Position numbers and translations under genes: made by a program. The notes under the pieces are model-generated. The model saw only the letters and a program-made list of their open reading frames with translations, was not told the origin of the DNA and searched no databases. A stretch of 64,000 bases of DNA from Anaspis maculata (Eukaryota; Arthropoda; Insecta; Coleoptera; Scraptiidae). This document shows, piece after piece, positions 22,201-33,173 of this stretch (position 1 is its first letter; each line of letters starts with the position of its first letter). Location of the stretch: the NCBI GenBank assembly GCA_949128115.1, contig OX421967.1:6190070-6254069 (forward strand). The letters run 5' to 3'.

Positions 22201-24360
22201 CGCAAGAAGAAAATTGTAACAATGGCCATGAGAAAATACAAGCTTGAAAATGCATTCCCGTTTTCAGGTAAACAAGTGCTGGTATAAGTTCTCGGTTAGC
22301 AAATAGGCAGGATACGCGCATTACAGGGGAGCAGTGCGCCAAGTTCCCGACTTCAAAGCGTTCACCCCGGGGGAATAAGGGACACCGTATAACCAAAGCA
22401 CTCTCTGCGTTTGAATGAGACCAATGTACTAAGGGGCGAAGAACTGGATTGGATTGGAATATTCCACAATTCACCTCTACACACACACACCACCCCGTGT
22501 GTATGACACTCGTGCAAATACACAAGTAAAGTATACACGCAAAGTGTTGGCTAATTGGACGCTTTGCTGCGTCCCCCTTTTTTTCATTCCTCAGAGCTAC
22601 GGCAGCGGAGCATGTTAACAGGTAGCTTTGTGATTAAATCTTTATCACTTATTCAACAATCGATCAATTTTTAAATTTTTCAACCACTAATTTATCAACC
22701 GTTCAGCTCTTTACTGCTGCTAATCTATCAAGCGGTTAAGGGTGGCATGAGGGGGCGAATCCAGCAGTTCCAACACAGCTGTTGTAGTTTTCAACTGAAA
22801 TTGATCGTAGAAATCTGTAATCGAAGCCAGGATATGCATAATTTGATTGACGTAGCAAAATTTCAATTTGTTTCACTCAACAATTTTTTTTGCATTTTGA
22901 TTTTTGAAAAAAAAAACTTTGTGCGTAGCAAAAAGTTTTGAACGTAGCCGTCTCGTGCCCACAAGCAGCTTTAAAGAGAGCCATGAAACGTTAAATTCTG
23001 TCAAAAACTAAGTCGGTTGTTTGCCTTTTCCGGTATTACCCCTAAACTTGATACACTCGATCGATTAAAAAAAAAAATGGAAAAAGCAGGCTGCAGGACG
23101 CGACTGAAAATAGAGAGCCCATCCGTGAAATTGTTTCGTTCCGTTCTCGTTCCCTCGCCGTCGTCCGTCTGAAAGAGCGAGGTGGTAGTAGCTCCGATGG
23201 TGCTGATGATGATTATGATGATGGCGGTCGGGTTGGCTATGGAATTGACTTTATCCGCGCGCATACACACGGCCTACCTGATGCACAAGGTGATGTATAC
23301 GTGTATACTCTAAAGGTGAACGCGGGGAACAAAAACAAATGAAATAAAAGAAGGTGCTTGCGTTCCGAAGCACACCGCGTCATAACTGCCGGGCAATGGA
23401 GCATGGAACCAGGGCAGCGATGATGATGATGATGGCGATCTCATGACGATGCTTTGAGGTTCTTTGATTATTCCATCATCGATTGAATTTTCAACCCGAA
23501 AAAAAATCCCAGTTTTGTGGCAAGTTTTCGATTGGGATTCGATCCCGAGATCCTTGGCATACGGCACTTCGAATGAGATTCTTGGTAGGTAAGTATTGCC
23601 ATTTTATTACCTCTACGATAAAGTATAAAACTTCAATCAAATTAGCACCTCGTCTACGTCTTGCACTACAAATTTTATATACCTAGAGAAGACTTGTACA
23701 AAGAATTCGCACACGTCTATCGATTAAAACTCGACGTCGAGCTTTTGAAGCTGCTTGGAGCTGCCAACCAAACCAACTAAAAAAAAAACACCACTCTACA
23801 TCACACACAAAAAGGAACTGGCGCGAAAAAAGTATACCTACCTACACAAAAAAAAAACTATACCAGAGTTCGCGTCTACTAATGAGACATTACTCCCACT
23901 TGACAGGGCGAGGCTCCCGGGAGCTAGGCCAAGCTGTATGCCATTGCCCGCAGGAAGAGAGAGGAAAATCAGCGAGTCCTTTGTAAGAGGAGCCCTTATA
24001 CGCCCCGTGAACCACCACGGCATGTTCTCTTCCGAATTCATATTCGGGTCGCTGCGGGGTTGGCGCAGATTTTTTTTTAGGCATTCATTTTTTTATTTGT
24101 CGCGCGATTCTTGAACTTTCAACTCATGCGCCCTGGTTCCCTTCCGTTCCGAGTTGGCTGTGGCGGAGGCCTCCACAATTTCAAAGCATGTTCGAATTTT
24201 ACAGAATTGCCCCCGTAAGCTCCATGGTGATATATCATACAATAGAATCGGATCAGTTAAAAAAACATTGAAACCAAGGAAAGTGCCGATTTTCAAGCAA
24301 TTTACAAAAAAAGCTGGGGTTTTCGGGCAATTCAAGAGAACTAATAGAATGTTTGAAAAA
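22201..24360. other. Single-copy island between inverted C/E arrays
   Basis: No gene is supported. Composition is balanced, with CpG-containing stretches at 22300-22400 and 23860-24060, an (AC)n run at 22479-22491 and a GATGATGAT run at 23200-23225. The 119-codon plus-strand frame at 23755-24114 and its opposite-strand overlaps carry no domain I recognise. The GGGATTCGATCCCGAGATCC at 23534 is a TTCGATCC-type string but no tRNA fold surrounds it. Confidence 0.4.
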
Positions 24361-24370
24361 ATAGGCCGAT

Positions 24371-26345
24371 ATTTGAAAAGCGCTTCTCAAGAGCTTTTCT
24401 AGGAGGTGCCGCAAGGCATACTTTGAATCAGTTTTATCCCGAGGCCCTTAGGGACAGCTGTTTTCCAAAATATTGAAAAGACGGCAAAAACTGGCTCAAG
24501 TATGAAGTTAGCTTATGGCACCTCTCTGAAAAGCTCTCACCGAGCATATTTAGAATGTCAACTTGCTTTTCGAAAATTTCACTAGAAGTTTCGGAAAAGC
24601 CGAGAAAAACTTCAGAAACGGCGATGAAACGGTGATTTTCACAGTGGCTTGAAAGTATTAGCAAAAACCAAGCTGGAATGTCGAAAGCGCTTCGCAAGAG
24701 CTTTTCTAGGAGGTGCCGCACGGCATACTTCAAATCAGCTTCACCTCAAGGCCCTTAGGGGCAGCCGTTTTCCAAAATATTCAAAATCTGGCAAAAATTG
24801 GCCGAAGTATGGCTTGTGACACCTCTCTGAAAAGCTCTTGCCGAGAATATTTCAAATTTCAACTTGCTTTTTGGAAACTTCACTTGACGTTTCGAAAAAA
24901 ACGAGAATAGCTCCAAAAACCACGATGAAATGGTGATTTTCAAAGTGGATTGGAAGAATTACCAAAATTAAGTTGGAATATCAAAAGCGCTTCGCAAAAG
25001 CTTTTCTGGGAGGTGCCTCACGGCATACTTCAAATCAGTTTTAGCTCAGGGCCCTCTGAGGGTGCCATTTTCAAAGATTTTCAGAACTTGATAAAGTGTG
25101 ACTTGTAAAACCTCTCAGAAAAGCTCTCGCCAAGCTCGTTTCAGATTTCAACTTGCTTTTCGGAAATTTCACTTGACGTTTTGAAAAAACTGAGAAAAAG
25201 CTTCGAAAACGGCGATGAAACGATGATTTTTAAAATGGCTTCAAAGAATTGGCAGAAACAAAATTTGAATTTCAAAGGAGTTTCGCAAAAGCCCTTCTTG
25301 GAGGTGCCGCATGGCATACTTCAAATCAGTTTTATCTCGAGGCCTTTAGGGGCAGCCGTTTTCTAAAATATTCAAAAGTTGGATAAAGTACGACTTGTGA
25401 CACCTCTCTAAGAAGCTCTCGCCGAGCATATTTCGACTTTCAACTTGCTTTTTGGAAATTTCACTTGACGTTTCGAAAAAACCGAGAAAAACTTCAAAAA
25501 CGGCGATGAAACGGTGATTTTTCAAGTGGCTTCGAAGAACTGGCAGAAACAAAGTTGAGATTCCAAAAGCGTTTCGCAAAAGCTTTTCTGGGAGGTGCTG
25601 CACGGCATATTTCAAATCAGTTATACCTCAAGACCCTTAGGGGCAGCTGTTTTCCAAAATATTCAGAAGTTGGCTGAAGTGCGGCTTGTGACACCTCTCT
25701 GAGAAGCTCTCGCCGAGCATACCTCGAATTTCAAATTGCTTTTCGGAAATTTCACTCGACGTGTCGAGGAAACCAAGAATAACTTCAAAAATAACGATGA
25801 AAGGATGATTTTTCAAATGACATCGGAGAATTAGCGAAAACGAAGTTGAAATTTCAAAAAGCTCTTCAAAATAGCTTTTCTGGGAGGTGCCGCACGGCAT
25901 AATTTAAATCAGTTTTACCTCAAGGCCCTTAGGGGCAGCCGTTTTCCAAAATATTCCAAAGTTAGCTGAAGTGTCGCTTGTGACACCTCTCTGAAAAGCT
26001 CTTGCAGAGTTTATTTCGAATTTCAACTTGCTTTTCGGAAATTTCACTTGACGTTTCAAAAAACCGTGAAAAACTTCAAAAACGGCGATGAAACGGTGAT
26101 TTTTTGAACGGCTTCAAAGAATTAGCAGAAATGGAATTAAAATTTCAAAAGCGCTTCTCAATAGCTTTTCTTGAAGGTGCCGCACGACATACTTCAAATC
26201 AGTTCTATCTCGCGGCCCCTGGGATGAGGGGAGTCGTTTTTCGAAAAATTGTCAATTTCGAAAATTGTTAAAGTGTCGCTTGTGACACCTCTCAGAAAAG
26301 GTCTCACCGAGCATGTTTCAAATTTCAAAATACTTCTCAGAAATT
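24371..26345 (+). repeat. Family E array: seven ~295-bp units with inverted arms
   Basis: Right arms (GCGCTTCGCAAGAGCTTTTC, then TGGGAGGTGCCGCACGGCAT) lie at about 24380, 24687, 24987, 25280, 25570, 25862 and 26152. Each is followed about 110 bp later by a left arm (GGCTTGTGACACCTCTCTGA, then AAAGCTCTTGCCGAGC). Left and right arms are reverse complements at roughly 80%. Conserved bodies read CAACTTGCTTTTCGGAAATT and CTTGACGTTTCGAAAAAAC on one side and CAAGGCCCTTAGGGGCAGCC on the other. This looks like a TIR element that became a satellite. Minus-strand frames (80-100 codons) recur with the unit and are artefacts. Confidence 0.85.
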
Positions 26346-26419
26346 CGATCTGCCGTTTCGAAAAAAAATTGAAATAGCACAGGAACTGGGCTTTGAAGAG
26401 TCACGGATGGTCGTAGGAA

Positions 26420-28170
26420 TTATTCTCACGACAAGAAAAAAAACTGATCAAAATCAACATTGAGGGCTTGGACTCAGCAGGAATCAGCAGGCTTGGACCA
26501 AGAAGGGGTACAAAGAGTTGGATTGAAGGCACAAAAACGAGCCAGACGTCAACTTTGAGGAAAGGGGAATGTCACTTTTGGAATTGAATTTTTTTTTAAT
26601 ATGTAATAAGAAATTTAGTTAGAAAGTTTTAAGTCTCTCAAGAAGTCAGTTTTGATGGCTCAGAAATGTAGGAAAAGCCGGCCTTGAACGAGAATAGATC
26701 GTCAACTCTGAAGTATTCGAAATTCCAATTTTAGAGTCAAAAAAACGTTGCAAAAAGTCAACTTTGAGGGTTCAAAACATAATAAAACCAATGTAGGCCT
26801 CAAACGCGAACAAGATAACTTGGATTTCGAAGTTTAAAAGCTCAATTGTGAGGCTCAGAGCCAACTTTAAGGGCTGAAGACTTTGTAAAAACGAAGTTGA
26901 GGACTCAAAAAGCGAATAAATTGTCACTTTTAGGCGTCGAAATGTTCATTTCAGAAAAAAAAATCCGTTAAGGTGATTTTGAGAACTCAAAAGTCTACGA
27001 AAATGCACTTTTGATGACTCAAAGGCATATAACGAGATAATTTTGATTTTCAAACGAAATTTTGAAAATGGCGCGCGACATGGTGGAGGCGCCGGGTACC
27101 GAATTTGCCGCCCTGCGACAGTAAGACAAAACAAGATTTGAATTTCGAGCCTCGAAGGACATAGCAAAGCCAATTTGAGGATTCGAAAACGTAGAAAGTG
27201 AATTTGAAGCGAACAATACAAACAAAAAGTCATTAAACAGAACTCAAAAGCATAATTTACTTTGAAGGTTCAAAAGCGTTTTTGATGCCTCAAATGCGAA
27301 CCAGACGTCAACTTTGAGGCAAATGACTACCGTCACTTTCAGAATTAAAAAATGAGCAAAGAACTCAATTTTGAGGAGTCAAAGTGGTTTAAGAAGTCAA
27401 TTTTAAGAGTTAAAAAAAAATCAATTTCGACTTTCGAGGGCTGAAAATCATAAGAAAAGACAATAAAATGTACAAGAGCTCAACTTTGCGGACAAAAAGT
27501 CAAAAACATACCGAATGCCAATCTCAAAAAGGCAGAAAGGGAATTGGAAGCAAAACTTGGGAAGACAGTTTTGAGGGTTTGAAAACGTGTAGGAAATTTG
27601 AATTCAAAGCCTCGATTGCGATCAAGCCTTCAATTTTGAGACGAATGAAACGTCCACTTTGCAGTTGAAATACGTACAGGAAGTCAATTTTGAGAACTCG
27701 AAGGCAAGAAGTCAATTTTGAGGATTGAAAAGAGACTAAAAAAAAAAGAGCTTTAGAGGATGCAAAACGTAAAAAGCCAATCCAAGGCTTCAAGTTCCGT
27801 GCAGACGGTGACTTTGGGAAGTCGAAAAGGTAAAACACAGCAACTTTGAGGCTTAAGGACTCAAAAAGGCGTCAGTTGGATGGCTTAAAACGTACAATTA
27901 GTGAACTCAAGGCCTCAACTGCCAACAAGTCAGATCTGGAGGCTCGAGGAAATGCAGGAAGTCACATTTTGAGAACCGGAAGCGTACACGAACTGTAAAT
28001 TCAAGGATTGAAGACTAAAGTCAACTTTGAAAGTCCAAAGACGTAGGAAAGTCATCTTTGGAAGTTGAAAGACGTGCAAAAGTGAACTTTGAAGGTTCAC
28101 AGCGATACAAAAATGAATTCTGATGACTCAAGGTTTGAAAGCAAACTCAGTTTCGACTTCAGCATGAAGA
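26420..28170 (-). repeat. Family C array, inverted
   Basis: TCAATTTTGAGGACTCAAAA-type text is the reverse complement of family C at 20.0-21.6 kb. It includes one copy of the GC-rich box at 27070-27117 (GACATGGTGGAGGCGCCGGG) and the AACATTGAGGGCTTGGACTC sequence at 26457 that matches 21650-21667 inverted. Together with the family E array it mirrors the left flank of the 22.2-24.4 kb island. Confidence 0.82.
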
Positions 28171-28189
28171 CGTACGAACTGATCCTTCC

Positions 28190-29110
28190 AAAATATTATT
28201 CAAATAGATGTATTGGTTTCAGATGGTATTTTGACGTCTTTATTGGTTTCAATTGACATTTTGACGTGTATTATCACTAGGACCGTGCTAAGCTTCAATC
28301 TTGAGCTTAATTTAAAAGCGTATACAAGAAAGTTCTCCTGAAATGACATTCTGGTAGATTCTATTGGTTTTAAGTGGCTTTTTGACACGTTTTATTGGTA
28401 TCAAGTGACACTATTACATGTTTCATTACAAGAACGGCGCAAAAAGTCAATTTGGAAGTTGATTCAAAGCCTATACAAAATTATTCTTTGAAATGACATT
28501 CCGAAAGATTCTATTGGTTTCAAATGGCATTTTCACAAATTGAATTGGTTTCAGTTGCCGTTTTGACGTGTATCATTGCTGGGGCCGTGTAAAATCTTAA
28601 TCTTGGAGTTGATTTGGAAGCGTATACAAGACGATTCTATTGAAATTGCATTTCAACGAATTCTATCGGTTTCAAATGGCATTTCGACATATTTTATTGG
28701 TTTGAAGTGGCATTTCGACATGTCTTACTGGTTTCAAGTAGAATTTTGACCTGTTTCATTGCAATAACCGTAAAAAAAAACTTAAACTGAGGTTGATTCA
28801 ACGGGTATACAAGATGATTCTCCCAAATGGAATTTCAACAAATTATAGTGGTTTCAAATGACATTTCGACATATTTTAGTGGTTTCAAATGGCATTTTGA
28901 CAGGTTTTATTGGTTTCACTTGACATTTTAACGTGTTTCATTGCGACAACCGTCAAAAAACTCAATCTTGCGGCTGAATTGAAAGTGTAGGTAGGCATAC
29001 AAAATGATTCCTTAAAAATGACTTCCTGACAGATTCTGTATTGGTTTTAAACGGCATGTTATAGTTTCAAAATGTTATTTTGCCAAATTTTCGAAGACCT
29101 TTTCACATTT
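28190..29110 (+). repeat. Family D array, forward: TTCTATTGGTTTCAAATGGC
   Basis: TATTGGTTTCAAATGGCATT, TTTGACATGTTTTATTGG and AAGCGTATACAAGATGATTC recur every 150-180 bp. The same family is inverted at 31.1-35.5 kb across a single-copy island. Confidence 0.82.
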
Positions 29111-31085
29111 TTGAATTTTAGCCAGTCATGGCAGATTTATAATTTTTCAAAAAGTAATACTTCAATTCCAAATAAATATACCTACTGTTGTTTCTGCGAA
29201 TACTGTGATTTTTGTACGGTTACGTTTCACGTCGTACAATGACGAAAGTTTCAAAGTCAACTTGATGGGCAATAATCCATGATGACGCGTAGTACCTGTA
29301 CTACAATCTTTTGTTTTCTTTCAGGTGCGCCTACTTAGCCGGCAACGTTATAAGTCACGGAACACCTGATTTTATTTTCGATTGCATTTTCCCATCAAAC
29401 GATGACATTTCATGTATATAAAGGCATCACAATGGAATTCCGTTAGATGTGGTCCGAGTGCGCCGTGAAAACACGATTCACCAGCCACCCGCTTTTTACA
29501 CAGCCGCAATAAAGTAGCACACAAGTCCGCGATGTTACTGTAAACGGCTGAAAAATAATGGTTCTTGACAAAAAAGAACCAAATCATCTTCTGCTAGGTA
29601 GTATAGAAAAAGACAAATAATGTCGTTAATTAGACAAAGATGCGGAAAAAATGCGCTAAAACAGAGACTTGCGATAAGAGAGAGGAAGATGTGAGAGAGA
29701 AGTGAGAAAGAGAGAAGGAAAAAGCGAGAAATTAAAATTAATTGCCGGAATTTTAATTCACCGCCATCCTGAAATGCCAATAGCCGATAACCTCGCACTA
29801 ACGAAGGAAATAAATTATTTTTTAGGCACAGGTAGGTACCTACGACGCATACGTGTTTGTGTGCTCATCCAGAAGACTAATGCTCAAAAAATTCGATTTC
29901 GCATACCTTCTAAATACCCGCGCGCCGCCTATGATACCTAAAGAATAACAATTTATAAATACATAAGAATACAAGAACAGGAACCAATAAATACAAAAGA
30001 ATAACCAAAATAGAATAACAAGAATGGAATAAAAAACCGGAAAGGGGGATATTGTGAAATTGGGATTTCGGAGGATGATCCTTTGGAGAAACGTGAGGTC
30101 GATGTGAAAAGAGAAACATCGAGCACAAACAAACTTGCATTGTGTCGAAGAAGACAATAACGGGGAGGACGTGAAAAAATTTTAAGCTTCGGGATTTTGC
30201 AGGTGACACCACACACGCACAATTTAGCCATAGTCGGCTTTGGATTTCGTGCTTATGCCTACGAAATCGATTTTCGTTTTTGTGTAATTATCCAAAGGCG
30301 ACTCCACCGACCATGCCAGTCATTATTTTTATATTATCTGCTCTATCCTGGATCCCATAAATTTTAATTGAGAGACGCCGCTATTTTATTTCTCTTTGTC
30401 TATCGTCGTTCTCTGTTCGTGGTTCTCTTTCGTTCTCTTTCGCTCTCGCTCTCCGTTCCTGCTTCCTTTCGTTCTTTTGTCTATAAGCCCAGCACGGTAA
30501 TAATAACAGAGCAATTACAGTTTTCCTCAAAAAACCACAAATTACACTTTTCTGCTTTGATATAATGATAATAATGATGGTTAGAGTAATAATGGGACAC
30601 GTTATGGGTCTAGGTATGGTGGGTATGATTTTTATATTTTACCTGAGCATCGGGCGACCTTGAACGCGCGCCATCAAAGCCTGGCTTTGATGACTCTTGT
30701 GTGCTTCTGGACGGAATGAAGGCAGCATGCTGCACACATGCACGCATGGAAAGAGAGAGGGATAGAAATGAGCGAGACGGGAGGCCAAAGGTATGAGGAA
30801 TAAGGGTCGTGAAACAGGAAACGGACGACTTTTCATGGGTCTTCTGTCATCATTCAGTGGTTATTACTAAACTAAGCACACACACACATTACAAACAGAC
30901 AGATCTAATTTCTTTATGGATACCACCATATCACACAGTTGGCGCTGTGATTTATTCCATCCTGTTTCGGCCTCGGTTCCCTTACATATCAATCTAGTCT
31001 TACTTTCTTCTTCTTTTTCTATTCATTTGTCTTTTCTTTTCCTTTGTGATCTTCTTAACATTTCTTCGAAAACTTCTTCAATATC
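29111..31085. other. Single-copy island between inverted family D arrays
   Basis: No gene is recognised. A TATA-like TATATAAAG at 29414 is followed by GC-balanced sequence (29440-29540) and could be a promoter, though no clear open frame follows. Purine-rich GAGAGAGAAG (29680-29730) and pyrimidine-rich TTCGTTCTCTTTCG (30400-30480) tracts lie inside. Confidence 0.38.
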
Positions 31086-31089
31086 TTCC

Positions 31090-31931
31090 ATGAAATATTC
31101 TTTGAAAACTGCTATCGTGAAGGAACAGGTCGAAATGTCACTTGGAGCTTTCTTAACACGTCAAAATGCCATGTGAAACCAATAGAATCTGTTTAAGTAA
31201 CATTTAGAGAACAATTTTGTATGACCTTTTGAATCAGTCTCAAAATTGACTTTTTGCGCGGTTCTCGCAATTTAACAGGTCAAAATATCACTTCAAACCA
31301 ATATAAAATGTCGAAATGCCACCTGAAACCAATAAAACACGTTAAAATGCCTTTTGAAACCAATAGAATTTGTTGGAGTCTATTTTGGGAAATTGTTTTG
31401 TATAGGCAGAAACAACCTCAAAATTGAGCTATTGCGCAGCAATCTCTATGAAACACGTCATAGTGCCACTTGGAACCCATAAAACATGTCGAAAATTCAT
31501 TTAAAACCAATAGAATCTGTCAGAATATTTTTTCGGAAGAATCATCTTGTATTCGCTTTTGCATCAAGCTCAAGATTCAGTTTTGACACGGCCCTAGTTA
31601 TAATACACGTCAAAATGTCGATTGAAACCAACAGAATACGCCAAAATGCCATTTGAAACCAAAAGAATGTGTTGAAATACCATTCTGGAGAATAATTTTG
31701 TATAGGCTTTTGAATCAAGCTGAAAATTGAGATTTTGCACGGTTCTCGCAATGAAACAGGTGGAAATATCACTTCAAACCAATAAAACGTGTCGAAATGC
31801 CAACTGGAACCAATAAAACATGGTCAAATGCCTTTTGAAACCTATAGAATCTGTTGGAATTTAATTTTGGAGAATCGTTTTGTATGGGCTTTTGAAACAA
31901 CTTCAAAATCAAGCTTTTGCGTGGCACTCTA
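31090..31931 (-). repeat. Family D array, inverted, left part
   Basis: Repeats CAAAATGCCATTTGAAACCA, CCAATAGAATCTGTT and TTTTGTATAGGCTTTTGAAT, with a GCGCGGTTCTCGCAATGAAA box. Period is about 160-170 bp. The array is cut at the TA next to the foldback element and resumes at 33174. Confidence 0.82.
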
Positions 31932-32180
31932 CAGGGTGGTCCAGGTTTTAGTCGACAAATTTTGCAGGCTGATAGAGGATAAAAAAAAAGTCGACTCAAC
32001 CCAAAAAGTACATATCTAAAATGCATATTAAAAAAGTTACAGGCCTTCAAAGTTGCAGAAAAAAATTGTTTTTCTCTTGATAACTTTTGAACAGCCTGAC
32101 CGATTTTGCTCAAATTTTGCACATATGGTTAACAAACACGTCCCCAGTGATTTCTTGAAAAAAATTCTGTCAGAATGACG

Positions 32181-32238
32181 CAGTGCCGTAGATATGAGGG
32201 GGAGTAACGCTCTTACCCCCCTACTTTCTACGCCACTG
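32181..32238. repeat. Nested mini-palindrome in the left arm
   Basis: CAGTGCCGTAGATATGAGGG ... CCCTACTTTCTACGCCACTG: inverted ~20-bp ends beginning CAGTGSCGTAGA around an 18-bp centre. It is present, inverted, in the other arm too, so it predates duplication of the arms. Confidence 0.6.
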
Positions 32239-32862
32239 GATATTTTGGAAAACCGTTAGTAGTATTGAATTTGGCGTTCAATTTTGAAGAGAAAATTGGC
32301 GTATCATTGCTACATTTGGAGCAGCGGTTTCGGTGATATTTGTGTTTAAAGGTTCAAAAACACCGAATTACGCAAATGTTTCAAAATTCGAGCAAGCTTT
32401 GATCCATCAACTTTCAACTTTTTTTTCAATTTAAAGTTTATTGATCAATAATTTAGCTCATGAGAAATTGAAAATTGGTTGTGAAAATTCATAATTTCAG
32501 TAACGTGACCAATAAGAAACAAAGGGCCCTTGCTTCTTGCTCTTACATAAACTTCCCAACTATCAAGTAAAGTGAATAGGTACCTATTGAATATCTAATT
32601 GTTGCTGAAACTATGAATTTTCACAACCAATTTTCAATTTCTCATGAGCTAAATTATGGATCAATAAACTTTAAATTGAAAAAAAGTTGAAAGTTGATGG
32701 ATCACAGCTTGCTCGAATTTTGAAACATTTGCGTAATTCGGTGTTTTTGAACCTTTAAACACTTTATCTTCCAAACCGCTGCTCCAAATGTAGCAATGAT
32801 ACGCCAATTTTCTCTTCAGAATTGAACGCCAAATTCAATACTGTTAACGGTTTTCCAAAATA

Positions 32863-32922
32863 TCCAGTGGCGTAGAAAGTAGGAGGGTAAAAGGGTTAGT
32901 ACCCCCCCATATCTGCGGCACT
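32863..32922. repeat. Nested mini-palindrome in the right arm
   Basis: Mirror copy, CAGTGGCGTAGAAAGTAGGA ... CCCCCATATCTGCGGCACTG. It differs from the left copy by a few substitutions and by the length of the G/C tract. Confidence 0.6.
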
Positions 32923-33173
32923 GCGTCATTCTGACAGAATTTTTTCCAAGAAATCACTGGGGACGTGTTTGTCAACTATATGTGCAAAATTTGAGCAAAA
33001 TTGGTCAAGCTGTTCAAAGGTTATCAAGAAAAAAACAATTTTTTTCTGCAACTTTGAAGGCCTGTAACTTTTTTAATATGCATTTTAGATATGTCCTTTT
33101 TGGGGTGAGTCGACTTCTTTTTTTATTCTCTATCAGCCTACAAAGTTTGTCGACTAAAACCTGGACCACCCTG

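Larger units (their letters stand above)
31932..33173. mobile_element. 1.24 kb foldback element with TA target-site duplication
   Basis: Two arms of about 570 bp (31932-32503 and 32612-33173) are inverted copies at roughly 95% by eye and start CAGGGTGGTCCAGG. A ~108-bp centre separates them. TA lies at 31930-31931 and 33174-33175. The host family D array gives the empty site: intact units read CACTCTATAAAACACG, and the flanks here join to CACTC-TA-TAAATAACG, so one TA was duplicated. No transposase is encoded, so it is a non-autonomous foldback or long-TIR MITE. TA preference suggests Tc1/mariner-type mobilisation, but the TIR alone does not prove it. Confidence 0.85.

Noticed and set aside
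23530..23555. TTCGATCC-type string resembling a B-box
   Set aside because: Isolated motif; flanks cannot form tRNA arms.
28127..28150. CTGATGACTCAAGGTTTGAAAG, hammerhead-like
   Set aside because: No stem II can form between the two strands, the terminal base differs, and it lies in family C text with no recurrence.
31932..33173. Foldback as an assembly artefact
   Set aside because: Precise TA-bounded insertion into a repeat unit with matching empty sites, and arm differences spread along the length.
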